Of a DNA stretch of 64,000 nucleotides, positions 24,167 to 32,746 are shown in pieces. The stretch is from Streptomyces chumphonensis (GTDB lineage Bacteria; Actinomycetota; Actinomycetes; Streptomycetales; Streptomycetaceae), in NCBI RefSeq assembly GCF_014779715.1, contig NZ_JACXYU010000004.1, positions 124,001-188,000 on the forward strand. Direction: 5' to 3'. A program made the translations under genes and the position numbers. How positions within the stretch are numbered: the stretch's first letter is position 1; every line of letters starts with the position of its first letter. The notes under the pieces are model-generated. The model made no database searches, was not told where the DNA came from, and worked only from the letters and a program-made list of their open reading frames with translations.

Positions 24167-25168
24167 ATGACGGAGTCGGTCAGGAACGTGGCCGTCTTCT
24201 CCCTCGGCGGCACGATCGCCATGACCACCGACCCCACCACCGGAGGCGTCGTACCGGCGCTTTCGGCCCACGAACTCCTCGCGGCGGTACCCGCGCTGGC
24301 CACGAGCGGCATCGGCCTCAAGGCGCAGGACTTCCGTCGTCTGCCGGGCGCCTCCCTGACCTTCGAGGACCTCACCGCACTGTCAGCCACGATCGCGGCG
24401 GAGCTGGAGACCGGAGAGGTCGACGGCGTCGTCGTCACCCAGGGCACGGACACCATCGAGGAGACCGCCTTCCTCCTCGACCTCTACCACGGCCACGAGC
24501 AGCCTCTCGTCGTCACCGGCGCCATGCGCAACCCCACCCTGCCCGGCGCCGACGGCCCGGCCAACCTCCACTCCGCCGTTCTGGCCGCCGCCGACCCCGG
24601 GCTCGGCGGCGCCGGCTGTCTGGTCGTACTCGGCGACGAGATCCACTCGGCCCGGACCGTCCGCAAGTCCCACACCACCAGCCCCGCCGCCTTCACCTCA
24701 CCGGCGTGCGGCCCGATCGGGCGGATCGCGGAGAACCGCGTTCGGAGGGTGGGCGGGTTGCCGCGCCGCGGGCCGTTTGTCCCTGTCCCCGACCGCGAGG
24801 CGCGCGTCGGGCTGTACACCGTCACCCTCGGCGACGACGGCGCGCTGCTCGACCTGTGGGACGGCAACTGCGACGGACTCGTGGTCGCGGCCTTCGGCGT
24901 CGGCCACGTCCCGGAGCGCCTCGTCGAGGGGCTCACCGAGCTCGCGTCCCGCATCCCCGTGATCCTCGCCTCCCGCATCGGCAACGGACCCGTCCTGTCC
25001 GACACGTACGGCTTTTCCGGCTCCGAGAAGGACCTCCTCGGTCGAGGGCTGATCGGCGCCGGAGACCTCGGCCCGTACCAGGCGAGGCTCCTGCTGCACG
25101 CCCTGCTCGCCCATGGCGCCGACGGGGCGACGGTCCGAGAGACCTTCACCACCGCTTCCGCCCGCTGA
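24167..25168 (+). CDS. L-asparaginase family protein
   Basis: The 333-residue protein has both active-site segments of bacterial asparaginases: FSLGGTIAMT with Thr16, and VVTQGTDTIEETAF with Thr94-Asp95. A conserved ARTVRKSHTTSP block contributes the lysine. It hydrolyses asparagine to aspartate and ammonia. No signal peptide is visible, so a cytoplasmic type I-like enzyme is likely. ATG at 24167 was chosen because GGGGAG lies 7 bases upstream; GTG at 24161 would be too close to it. Flanking genes give no functional hint. Confidence 0.92.
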   Translation: MTESVRNVAVFSLGGTIAMTTDPTTGGVVPALSAHELLAAVPALATSGIGLKAQDFRRLPGASLTFEDLTALSATIAAELETGEVDGVVVTQGTDTIEETAFLLDLYHGHEQPLVVTGAMRNPTLPGADGPANLHSAVLAAADPGLGGAGCLVVLGDEIHSARTVRKSHTTSPAAFTSPACGPIGRIAENRVRRVGGLPRRGPFVPVPDREARVGLYTVTLGDDGALLDLWDGNCDGLVVAAFGVGHVPERLVEGLTELASRIPVILASRIGNGPVLSDTYGFSGSEKDLLGRGLIGAGDLGPYQARLLLHALLAHGADGATVRETFTTASAR

Positions 25169-25380
25169 CGCACCTTCGCGTCCGTCGGCCAGGCGCGTGC
25201 CGGAGCGGCGAGCAGCGGCACCACCGCTTCGACGTCGGTCTCGTCCTGGTGCCGGGTCGCCTTCGCCTTCCGGCGCCCAGCGCCCCGGCACTTCGCCCCA
25301 TCACCCGCCCTTACGCCCCGTGACCCAGGGGGCGGAGGTCAGGACCGGCGGCGGGTCGGCGGTCTCACCGCACCAACGAC

Positions 25381-25414
25381 GAAGGTCCCGGCCGCTTGTG
25401 CGGTCGGGACCTTC
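25381..25414 (-). terminator. Hairpin after tRNA-Ser
   Basis: A 15-bp stem (25381-25395 with 25400-25414, one G-T type mismatch) with a 4-base loop lies just beyond the 3' end of the leftward tRNA gene. It most likely ends the tRNA transcript and may also stop readthrough from the asparaginase side. Confidence 0.7.
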
Positions 25415-25436
25415 GTTCAGCCCGGTGAGAGCTGGG

Positions 25437-25521
25437 CGGAGGATACGAGATTCGAACTCGTGAGGGGTTGCCCCCAACACGCTTTCCAAGCGTGCGCCCT
25501 AGGCCACTAGGCGAATCCTCC
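25437..25521 (-). tRNA. tRNA-Ser (anticodon GGA)
   Basis: The 85-nt gene folds into a class II tRNA. The acceptor stem is GGAGGAT/ATCCTCC with discriminator G. The anticodon arm is CACGC-TTGGAAA-GCGTG, giving GGA. A long variable arm with GGGGGCAACCCC is present, and the T arm contains GTTCGAATC. It reads TCC/TCT serine codons. CCA is not encoded. Confidence 0.96.
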
Positions 25522-25594
25522 GCCGAGAACTGTACACAACCGGAGGGGGTGCTTGCGAACTCGATCCCAGGTCGGGGGATCGGGTAGGGTTGGC

Positions 25595-25686
25595 GCCAGC
25601 CCCTCACGTGGCGCTATCTGACTGAACTCCCCCAGGGCCGGAAGGCAGCAAGGGTAGGTTGGCTCTGGCGGGTGCGTGGGGGGCGT
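25595..25686 (+). ncRNA. ffs: Bacterial SRP RNA (4.5S RNA)
   Basis: The universally conserved apical loop GGCCGGAAGGCAGCAAGGGT lies at 25635-25654, flanked by arms that pair (GCCAGCCCCTCACGT with GTGCGTGGGGGGC). This RNA binds Ffh and directs membrane-protein insertion. Its place just before dnaX is as in other streptomycetes. Ends are estimated from the pairing. Confidence 0.93.
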
Positions 25687-25738
25687 TGTCGTCTCCGGTG
25701 CGGCTCACCTGTCGGTGGGCTCCGATACCGTCGTATAC

Positions 25739-27958
25739 GTGTCGTCCCTCGCGCTGTACCGCCGCTACCGCCCCGAGACCTTCGCCGAGGTCATCGGGCA
25801 GGAGCATGTGACCGCCCCGCTGCAGCAGGCGCTGCGGAACAACCGGGTCAACCACGCCTACCTGTTCAGTGGGCCGCGCGGGTGCGGCAAGACGACCAGT
25901 GCGCGCATCCTGGCGCGCTGTCTGAACTGCGAGCAGGGGCCGACGCCGACGCCGTGCGGGACGTGCCGGTCGTGTGTCGACCTGGCGCGCGGGGGCTCGG
26001 GCTCCATCGACGTGATCGAGATCGACGCCGCCTCGCACGGTGGCGTCGACGACGCCCGTGAGCTGCGGGAGAAGGCCTTCTTCGGGCCCGCCGCGAGCCG
26101 CTACAAGATCTACATCATCGACGAGGCGCACATGGTGACGCCGGCGGGGTTCAACGCCCTGCTGAAGGTCGTCGAGGAGCCGCCGGAGCACCTGAAGTTC
26201 ATCTTCGCCACGACGGAGCCGGAGAAGGTGATCGGCACCATCCGGTCGCGGACGCACCACTACCCGTTCCGTCTGGTGCCGCCGGGGACGCTGCGCGACT
26301 ACCTGAGCGAGGTGTGCGGCCGGGAGAGCATCCCGGTCGAGGAGGCCGTGCTGCCGCTGGTGGTGCGGGCCGGGGCCGGCTCGGTGCGTGACTCGATGTC
26401 CGTGATGGACCAGTTGCTGGCCGGTGCCGGTGAGGCGGGCGTGACGTACGCCATGGCCACCGGGCTGCTGGGCTACACCGACGCGGCGCTGCTGGACGAG
26501 GTGGTCGACGCCTTCGCGGCGGGTGACGGCGCCGCCGCCTTCGGTGTGGTGGACCGGGTGATCGAGGGCGGCCACGACCCGCGCCGCTTCGTGACGGACC
26601 TGCTGGAGCGGCTGCGGGACCTGGTGATCCTCGCCGCCGTGCCGGACGCGGCGGAGAAGGGGCTCATCGAGGCGCCCGACGACGTGCTGGAGCGCATACG
26701 GGCCCAGGCCGAGGTGTACGGGGCGGCGGAGCTGAGCCGGGCGGCGGACCTGGTGAACACCGGGCTGACGGAGATGCGGGGGGCCACCTCGCCCCGGCTG
26801 CAGCTGGAGCTGATCTGCGCCCGGGTGCTGCTGCCCGCCGCGTACGGGGACGAGCGGTCTGTGCAGGCCCGGCTGGACCGGCTGGAGCGCGGCGTCGCGG
26901 CGGCACCCGGTGCCGTCCCGGCGGCGGGTGGCGCTCCGGCGCCGCAGGCCGCCGTCCCCCCGGGCCCGACGGAGTCCCCCGCGCCGCACACCGCGCCGCC
27001 CGCACCGCACACCGCGCCGCCCGCATCGCACACCGTGCCGTCTGCCGCGTCGCCCGCGCACGCCGCCCCGCCCGCGCACGCCGCGCCGGGGGCGGAGGCC
27101 GGGCCGCCGGTGCGGGCGGCCGAGGGAGGGCGCCGGCCGGGCGCCTGGCCCACGGCGGCGGGGGCGTCGGCCCCGACACCCACGGCGGCGCCGGCACCCG
27201 GTGCCGCGCCCGCGCCGTCGGCGACGGCTCCCGCCCCGCCCGCTGCGCCGCCGTCCGCGCCGTCGGGCGGCGGGGACGTCGGGCAGGTGCGGCAGATGTG
27301 GCCGCAGGTGCTGGACGCCGTGAAGAACCGGCGGAAGGTGACCTGGATGCGGCTCACCGAGTTCGCCCGGGTCAACGGGTTCGACGGGACGACGCTTCAG
27401 CTCGCCTTCCCGAACGCCGGGGCGCGGGACAGCTTCGCCGGGAGCGGTCACGAGGAGGTGCTGCGCGCGGTCCTGGCCGAGCAGTTCCGGGTGCAGTGGA
27501 AGATCGAGGCCGTGGTCGACGCCGGGGGAGGCGAGGGCGGCGGGGGCGCTGCGGCCCCGGGCCGGCCGCCCTTCGGCCGGCAGTCCCCGGCGCCGCAGCC
27601 GCCGCAGCCGTCCGGCCAGCAGCCCTACGGGCAGCAGCCGGGGGCGGGGTACGGGGGGCCCGCCGCGTCGGCGTTCGGCGCGGCGGCGGTGCGGGCTCCG
27701 GCGCCCGCCGGGCCCCAGGGTGCGCCGGGTTCCGGGGCCGCGCAGGCGGCGGCCCCGGAACCGGGGCGGCCCGGGCGGCCGGAGCCCGAGGCGCAGCGCG
27801 CGCCGCAGGCGCGGCCGCCGGAGCCGCCGCCCGTGCCGGTCGAGGACGACATCCCGGAGGACGACGATCCGGACCTGGACGAGTCGGCCCTGTCGGGCCA
27901 CGACCTGATCGTGCGGGAGCTGGGGGCCACGGTGGTCGAGGAGATCAACCACGAGTGA
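25739..27958 (+). CDS. dnaX: DNA polymerase III subunit gamma/tau
   Basis: The 739-residue protein is the clamp-loader ATPase of the replisome. The N-terminus ALYRRYRPETFAEVIGQEHV is universal for DnaX. Walker A is SGPRGCGKTTSARILAR, and a zinc site follows (CLNCEQ, CGTCRSC). Walker B/sensor YIIDEAHMVT and the arginine-finger helix are intact to ~residue 380. A long Pro/Ala-rich linker (~385-540) follows, then the DNA/polymerase-binding C-terminal region and an acidic tail. The start is GTG at 25739. No A-rich slippage site for a short gamma form is visible. Confidence 0.96.
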   Translation: MSSLALYRRYRPETFAEVIGQEHVTAPLQQALRNNRVNHAYLFSGPRGCGKTTSARILARCLNCEQGPTPTPCGTCRSCVDLARGGSGSIDVIEIDAASHGGVDDARELREKAFFGPAASRYKIYIIDEAHMVTPAGFNALLKVVEEPPEHLKFIFATTEPEKVIGTIRSRTHHYPFRLVPPGTLRDYLSEVCGRESIPVEEAVLPLVVRAGAGSVRDSMSVMDQLLAGAGEAGVTYAMATGLLGYTDAALLDEVVDAFAAGDGAAAFGVVDRVIEGGHDPRRFVTDLLERLRDLVILAAVPDAAEKGLIEAPDDVLERIRAQAEVYGAAELSRAADLVNTGLTEMRGATSPRLQLELICARVLLPAAYGDERSVQARLDRLERGVAAAPGAVPAAGGAPAPQAAVPPGPTESPAPHTAPPAPHTAPPASHTVPSAASPAHAAPPAHAAPGAEAGPPVRAAEGGRRPGAWPTAAGASAPTPTAAPAPGAAPAPSATAPAPPAAPPSAPSGGGDVGQVRQMWPQVLDAVKNRRKVTWMRLTEFARVNGFDGTTLQLAFPNAGARDSFAGSGHEEVLRAVLAEQFRVQWKIEAVVDAGGGEGGGGAAAPGRPPFGRQSPAPQPPQPSGQQPYGQQPGAGYGGPAASAFGAAAVRAPAPAGPQGAPGSGAAQAAAPEPGRPGRPEPEAQRAPQARPPEPPPVPVEDDIPEDDDPDLDESALSGHDLIVRELGATVVEEINHE
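26987..27040 (+). repeat. 21-bp tandem repeat in the dnaX linker
   Basis: The unit CACACCGCGCCGCCCGCACC plus one base occurs at 26987-27007 and 27008-27028, and a partial third copy begins at 27029. It encodes HTAPPAP/HTAPPAS in the flexible linker. Length variation here should be neutral. Confidence 0.8.
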
Positions 27959-28025
27959 GCCGGACGGGACCGCCGCACAGCACGTAGGCTCGGCACACGA
28001 CCCGACGTGGTGAAGGAGCGAGCCC

Positions 28026-28370
28026 GTGTTTCCCGGTGGTGGCGGCCAGGCCGACATGCAGCAGCTGCTGCAGCAGGCCCAGAAGATGCAGCAGGACCTC
28101 GCGGCGGCCCAGCAGGAGCTGGCCGAGACGCCCGTGGAGGGCTCTGCGGGCGGCGGACTGGTGAAGGCGACGGTGACGGGGGCCGGGGAGCTCCAGGGCC
28201 TGGTCATCGACCCGAAGGCGGTGGACCCGGAGGACACCGAGACGCTGGCCGACCTGGTGCTGGCGGCGGTGCGGGACGCGAACGCGGCGGCGCAGCAGCT
28301 CCAGCAGGAGAAGCTGGGCCCCCTCGCGCAGGGTCTGGGCGGCGGCGGCATGCCCGGTCTCCCCTTCTAG
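28026..28370 (+). CDS. YbaB/EbfC nucleoid-associated protein
   Basis: The 114-residue protein has a Gln-rich N-terminal helix ([20 protein letters not shown]) and the conserved strand region [20 protein letters not shown]. YbaB/EbfC dimers bind DNA and are nearly always encoded between dnaX and recR, as here. The start is GTG at 28026 behind GAAGGAG. It is cytoplasmic and of normal length. The dnaX-ybaB-recR order supports a link to replication and repair. Confidence 0.95.
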   Translation: MFPGGGGQADMQQLLQQAQKMQQDLAAAQQELAETPVEGSAGGGLVKATVTGAGELQGLVIDPKAVDPEDTETLADLVLAAVRDANAAAQQLQQEKLGPLAQGLGGGGMPGLPF

Positions 28371-28421
28371 CCGGTCCGAGCGGGTTCTGGCCGGTACGAG
28401 CGAGCGGTACGAGGAGCAGCG

Positions 28422-29021
28422 GTGTACGAGGGCGTCGTCCAGGACCTCATCGACGAGCTGGGGCGGCTGCCCGGCGTGGGGCCGAAGAGCGCCCAGCGGA
28501 TCGCGTTCCACATCCTGCAGGCCGAGCCGGCCGACGTGCGGCGGCTGGCGAACGCGCTGTCGGAGGTCAAGGCGAAGGTCCGGTTCTGCGAGGTGTGCGG
28601 GAACGTCGCCGAGGAGGAGCAGTGCCGGGTCTGCCGTGATCCGCGCCGCGACCCGTCGGTGATCTGCGTGGTGGAGGAGCCGAAGGACGTCGTCGCGATC
28701 GAGCGGACGCGGGAGTTCCGGGGGCGGTACCACGTGCTGGGCGGCGCGATCAGCCCGATCGAGGGTGTCGGGCCGGACGACCTGCGGATACGGGAGCTGC
28801 TGGCGCGGCTCGCGGACGGCGCCGTCACGGAGCTGATCCTGGCCACGGACCCGAATCTGGAGGGTGAGGCCACCGCGACGTACCTGGCCCGGATGGTGTC
28901 GTCCATGGGTCTGAAGGTCACGCGGCTGGCCAGCGGTCTCCCTGTCGGGGGAGACTTGGAGTACGCCGATGAGGTCACGCTGGGGCGGGCCTTCGAGGGG
29001 AGAAGGTTGCTCGATGTCTGA
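28422..29021 (+). CDS. recR: Recombination protein RecR
   Basis: The 199-residue protein begins [20 protein letters not shown] (helix-hairpin-helix) and carries the four-cysteine zinc site [16 protein letters not shown]. The TOPRIM domain [15 protein letters not shown] and [18 protein letters not shown] follows. RecR works with RecO/RecF to load RecA at gaps. The start is GTG at 28422. Its 3' end overlaps the following DUF5063 gene by 8 nt. Confidence 0.97.
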   Translation: MYEGVVQDLIDELGRLPGVGPKSAQRIAFHILQAEPADVRRLANALSEVKAKVRFCEVCGNVAEEEQCRVCRDPRRDPSVICVVEEPKDVVAIERTREFRGRYHVLGGAISPIEGVGPDDLRIRELLARLADGAVTELILATDPNLEGEATATYLARMVSSMGLKVTRLASGLPVGGDLEYADEVTLGRAFEGRRLLDV

Positions 29022-29718
29022 GACGACGCAGACCGGTACGGCGCACGTCGCCGCTCGGCTGAGTGACGACGCCGCCGATCCGGACGACTTCGCGGTCCAG
29101 ATCGCCGACCAGGTCGAGAGCTTCATCCTCGCCGTGACCGAGGTGGCCAAGGGTGACGAGCCGAGCAGCGCGGTGCCCTACCTGCTGCTGGAGGTCTCCC
29201 AGCTGCTGCTGGCCGGTGGGCGTCTCGGCGCCCACGAGGACATCGTTCCGGACGAGCGGTACGAGCCGGACACGGGCCCCGAGCCGGACGACGTCGACGA
29301 GCTGCGGGAGGGTCTGGCGACCCTGCTGGATCCGGTCGACGTCTACGCGGAGGTCTTCGACCCGTACGTCCCGCGCAACGCTCCGGTCACCTCCCGCATC
29401 TCCGACGACATGGCGGACGTCATCACCGATCTGCGGCACGGCATGGCGCACTACCGCGCCGGCCGCACGTCGGAGGCGCTGTGGTGGTGGCAGTTCTCGT
29501 ACCTGTCGAACTGGGGCTCGACGGCGTCGGCGGCGCTGCGGGCGTTGCAGTCGCTGGTGGCGCACGTCCGGTTGGACACGCCGCTGGGCGAGCTGGACGG
29601 GCTGGACACCGACTCGGGCGCGGACGGCGACGACGGCGAGCTGGAGCGGGAGGCCGGGGCCGTCATGGCGGCGGAGATCGGTGTACCGCTGGGGATGAAG
29701 CCGCTCGGCGGGGCCTGA
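29014..29718 (+). CDS. DUF5063 domain protein
   Basis: The 234-residue acidic protein follows recR in actinobacteria with such regularity that position alone is telling. Conserved blocks are [20 protein letters not shown] and [20 protein letters not shown], mostly helical. No catalytic motif, signal peptide or membrane segment is seen. ATG at 29014 lies inside the end of recR, so expression is coupled. A cytoplasmic function tied to recombination is a guess from context only. Confidence 0.85.
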   Translation: MSETTQTGTAHVAARLSDDAADPDDFAVQIADQVESFILAVTEVAKGDEPSSAVPYLLLEVSQLLLAGGRLGAHEDIVPDERYEPDTGPEPDDVDELREGLATLLDPVDVYAEVFDPYVPRNAPVTSRISDDMADVITDLRHGMAHYRAGRTSEALWWWQFSYLSNWGSTASAALRALQSLVAHVRLDTPLGELDGLDTDSGADGDDGELEREAGAVMAAEIGVPLGMKPLGGA

Positions 29719-29849
29719 CGCCCCCGTCGGTCGCGCCGCCGGGTACGGGAAGACGGCCGGCGCGGTGAGTTTCCGTCCGTGCGGCCGTCGGTCCGGGTAT
29801 GCGGGTGGGAGGAGCCCACGCGAGACTCGGGACGACGGAGGTGGACGGT

Positions 29850-30374
29850 ATGTCCGGGATGAGGGAGCCGGCGACGCGTCTGGACGGCCGGTTCAGTTCG
29901 CCGTCGGCGGCGGCGACGGCGTGGTCGGACGCGGCCGAGCGGTTGGAGCGGGCGGAGGTGTTCTGGCTCTCCACCGTGCGGGCCGACGGCCGACCGCACG
30001 TCACGCCGCTGATCGCCGTGTGGCACGACGGGGCCCTGTACTTCTGCACGGGTCCGGCGGAGCAGAAGGCGCGGAACCTGGCGGTGAACCCGCACTGTGT
30101 CCTGACGACCGGCACGAGCGCCCTGGACGCCGGTGAGGACCTGGTGGTGGAGGGCGAGGCCGTCGAGGTGACGGACGAGGAGCGGCTGCGGGCGCTGGCC
30201 GAGACCTACGTCGTGAAGTACGGCGAGGAGTGGCGCTTCGACGTGCGCGACGGCGCGTTCACCGGGCAGGGCGGCCGGGCGCTGGTCTTCGCGGTGGCGC
30301 CGGTGCGGGCCTTCGGGTTCGCGAAGGGGGAGCCGTTCGGCCAGACGCGGTGGCGGTTCGACGGCGCCGGGTGA
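29850..30374 (+). CDS. PPOX-class pyridoxamine-5'-phosphate oxidase-like protein
   Basis: The 174-residue protein has the split-barrel signature FWLSTVRADGRPHVTPLIAV and LYFCTGPAEQKARNLAVNP. In actinobacteria this group mostly binds FMN, heme or the deazaflavin F420, and few members are true pyridoxamine-phosphate oxidases. Its cofactor cannot be read directly here. ATG at 29850 was chosen because GGAGG lies 7 bases upstream. It is a single gene followed by a very strong terminator hairpin. Confidence 0.87.
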   Translation: MSGMREPATRLDGRFSSPSAAATAWSDAAERLERAEVFWLSTVRADGRPHVTPLIAVWHDGALYFCTGPAEQKARNLAVNPHCVLTTGTSALDAGEDLVVEGEAVEVTDEERLRALAETYVVKYGEEWRFDVRDGAFTGQGGRALVFAVAPVRAFGFAKGEPFGQTRWRFDGAG

Positions 30375-30408
30375 CGTCGGGGCGGTCGCGGGTCCGCCGG
30401 GAACAGGG

Positions 30409-30447
30409 CAGGGCCTGCCGGTGCCCCCTCGGCACCGGCAGGCCCTG
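30409..30447. terminator. Perfect 17-bp hairpin, bidirectional terminator
   Basis: The arms 30409-30425 and 30431-30447 are exact reverse complements around a 5-base loop. It lies between the converging PPOX gene (stop 30374) and subtilisin gene (stop 30474). Confidence 0.85.
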
Positions 30448-30473
30448 GTCGTGGCCTGGAGCGGAAGCGACCG

Positions 30474-32309
30474 TCAGAAGGTCAGGCTCCAGGAGTCGAT
30501 GTAACCGGTGTCGCCGGAGTAGACGTCGGTCACCCGGAGCTTCCAGGTGCCGGCGGCCGCGACGGAGGACGCGTTGACCGTGTACGTGGCGTTGACGTGG
30601 TCGGCGCTGTCGTAGTAGTCCGTGCTCTTCAGCACGGCGGAGCCGCCGTTGGGGGCGACGATCTCGATCTTCAGGTCGCCCCGGTAGGTGTGCTTGATGT
30701 CGACGCCGATTTTGAGGTCGGCCGGGGCGGCACCGCTGAGGCCGGTCACGTTGATCGACGAGGTGGCGGCGTAGCCGTTGTTGTCCGGGATGGTGACGTT
30801 GTCCCCGTTGGTGTAAACGCCGTCACCGGGCTCGGGCTCGGGGTCGGGGCCCGGGTCGGTCGGGTCGCCGCCGACGGCGGTGAGGGTGGCCGCCGCGTCC
30901 GCGAGGCCGGAGCCGCAGCCGCCGGTGCACGAGCCGGGCAGGTTGCGCGCGTTGTCCTTGATGGCGGACTCGACGCCGCCCGGGGTGAGCGAGGGGCTCG
31001 TCTCGTACATCAGCGCGGCGAGGCCGGCGATGTGCGGGGCGGCCATGCTGGTGCCCTGGTAGGAGGCGTAGTTCTCGCTGCCGACGCTGCGGGTGCCGTT
31101 GTTGAGCGTGGACCAGATGCCGTTCGCCGAGGAGACCGCCGTCTCGCCGCCGGGGGCGGCGATGTCGACGACGCTGCCGTAGTTGGAGTAGCTGGCCCGG
31201 TTGCCCTCGCGGTCGCTGGCGGCGACGCTGATGACGTTGGCGCAGCTGGCCGGGTTGAAGCCCGCGGCGTTGGCGTTGCTGTTGCCGGCGGCGACGACGA
31301 CCGTCGTGCCGCGGCTGACGGCGCCGTTGATGGCGTTCTGGGTGCCCTGGTCGCAGCTTCCGCCGCCGCCGAGGCTCATGTTGATGACGTCGGCGGGGTT
31401 CGGGTTGTCCGGCACGCCCTGCACGGAGCCGCCGGAGGACCAGGTGATGGCGTCGATGATGTCGGCGGTGGTGCCGCCGCACTTGCCGAGGACGCGGACG
31501 GGCTGGATGGTCGCGTTGTGCGCGATGCCGGCGACGCCCTTGCCGTTGTCGGCCGTGGCGGCGATGGTGCCGGCGACGTGCGTCCCGTGCCAGGAGTTGT
31601 TGGTGTCGCGGGCGGGCACGGGCTGCCCGTTGGCGTCGGTGCCGCACTCGCCGCGGTTCATCCAGTCGCCGGGGTCGGCCGGGTTGCCGTCCCGGCCGCC
31701 GCCGTCCTGGGCCATCCACGGGTCGGAGATGAAGTCGTAGCCGTCGATGATGTTGGCGGCGAGGTCGGAGTGGGCGACGTAGCCGGTGTCGATGACGGCG
31801 ACGTTGACGCCCTCACCGGTGGCCCCGCTCGTCCAGGCGTTCTCGACGTTCATGCCGGCGCGCGACTCGAAGAGGTCCCACTGCTGTGCGTAGTAGGGGT
31901 CGTTCGGGTCGGCCATGGCGAACATCCGGGTGTCCGGGACGACGTAGGCCACGTCCGGGTCGGCCGCGAAGGTCTCGACGACCTCGTCGACGGAGCGTTC
32001 GTCAAGCTCGCCGCCGAGGTCGACGAGCGCGGCGCCCGTCCCCAGCCTGCGGTCGAAGTCGAGAGACTCGCCCGCCTTCCTGCCCTTGGCCCGGGCGTCC
32101 TTCTCGGCCTCGGTGTCGGATGTGGCTTCGGCCGCCTGCGTCGTGTAGCCGACGATGAGGCGCTGGGTGCGCTCGTCGGCGGAGTTCTCCGCGCCGGCCG
32201 CGGTGGGCTGGCCACCGGGCGCCGCGATCGACGTCGTCACTCCCGTGCCCAGGAGCGCTGCCGTCGTCACCGCCAGGAGGGATATGCGGAGGTGTCTGGA
32301 ACCGTTCAC
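30474..32309 (-). CDS. Secreted S8 (subtilisin-like) protease with a C-terminal P domain
   Basis: The 611-residue precursor has a signal peptide (RISLLAVTTAALLGTGV, cleavage near SIAA-PGG) and an inhibitor-type propeptide to about residue 130. The S8 catalytic domain carries the triad: Asp174 in VAVIDTGYVAHSDL, His in NSWHGTHVAG, Ser in YQGTSMAAPHIAG. After a Pro/Asp/Glu linker comes a proprotein-convertase P domain (LKIGVDIKHTYRGDLKIEIV, DSWSLTF). It acts outside the cell. The start is GTG at 32309. Transcription probably begins in the 440-base region to its right. Confidence 0.93.
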   Translation of the reverse strand: MNGSRHLRISLLAVTTAALLGTGVTTSIAAPGGQPTAAGAENSADERTQRLIVGYTTQAAEATSDTEAEKDARAKGRKAGESLDFDRRLGTGAALVDLGGELDERSVDEVVETFAADPDVAYVVPDTRMFAMADPNDPYYAQQWDLFESRAGMNVENAWTSGATGEGVNVAVIDTGYVAHSDLAANIIDGYDFISDPWMAQDGGGRDGNPADPGDWMNRGECGTDANGQPVPARDTNNSWHGTHVAGTIAATADNGKGVAGIAHNATIQPVRVLGKCGGTTADIIDAITWSSGGSVQGVPDNPNPADVINMSLGGGGSCDQGTQNAINGAVSRGTTVVVAAGNSNANAAGFNPASCANVISVAASDREGNRASYSNYGSVVDIAAPGGETAVSSANGIWSTLNNGTRSVGSENYASYQGTSMAAPHIAGLAALMYETSPSLTPGGVESAIKDNARNLPGSCTGGCGSGLADAAATLTAVGGDPTDPGPDPEPEPGDGVYTNGDNVTIPDNNGYAATSSINVTGLSGAAPADLKIGVDIKHTYRGDLKIEIVAPNGGSAVLKSTDYYDSADHVNATYTVNASSVAAAGTWKLRVTDVYSGDTGYIDSWSLTF

Positions 32310-32403
32310 GGTGGTGCACTGCCTTTCACGAGCCGGTGTCCGGGCATGCGGAACCAGCAAATGGTGCGGTTCATGACAAGTCGCGCGGCGCCGGCCGTCC
32401 GGT

Positions 32404-32427
32404 GGGGTTGGGGGGTGGGGTGGGGGG
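32404..32427 (+). other. G-quadruplex-forming sequence
   Basis: Four G-tracts of 4, 6, 4 and 6 bases are separated by loops of only 2, 1 and 1 bases. This pattern forms very stable parallel quadruplexes. It lies on the template strand about 95 bases before the protease start. Confidence 0.6.
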
Positions 32428-32705
32428 TGGCGGCCGAGGGGTGGCGCGGGCAGCGGAGGGAGCGCCGGTACGGGTGCACGGGGTGCGTGCGTCCGTACGC
32501 GGTGCCGGGACCGCAGGGTGCCGGTGCGTGCCGTCGTGTTCGACGGCCCCGCCCCGCACGCCCGCTCCCTCCGGGGGTGCCCTTGCACGACACCGGTTGG
32601 CCGAGCGCGGTCGCAGCGAATCCCCCGCAGCGGAAGAACGTTCGACCAACCGGTGCCAGGAACCTACGGGCGCACGGCGGACGCGACTATCCGGGGACCG
32701 GAACC

Positions 32706-32718
32706 TACGGATACGCAA
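32706..32718 (-). repeat. 13-bp inverted repeat, copy next to the protease promoter
   Basis: TACGGATACGCAA on the plus strand is the exact reverse complement of 35625-35637. The two copies flank the LuxR-family gene and both sit in promoter regions. Confidence 0.5.
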
Positions 32719-32746
32719 TTAACCCCGGCTTCACCGAGGTGCTGGT

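Larger units (their letters stand above)
32310..32746. other. Regulatory region between the protease and LuxR-family ATPase genes
   Basis: This 437-base stretch has no gene and should hold the leftward promoter of the protease. It contains a quadruplex-type G-run (32404-32427), an 11-base direct repeat GGAACCTACGG (32659-32669 and 32700-32710), and one half of a 13-bp inverted repeat pair (32706-32718). Confidence 0.55.

Noticed and set aside
25437..25521. tRNA-Ser as the attachment site of an integrated element covering 21-25 kb
   Set aside because: No integrase, no excisionase and no duplicated tRNA 3' end was found in the window, although the nearby DUF234 and PIN remnants look acquired.
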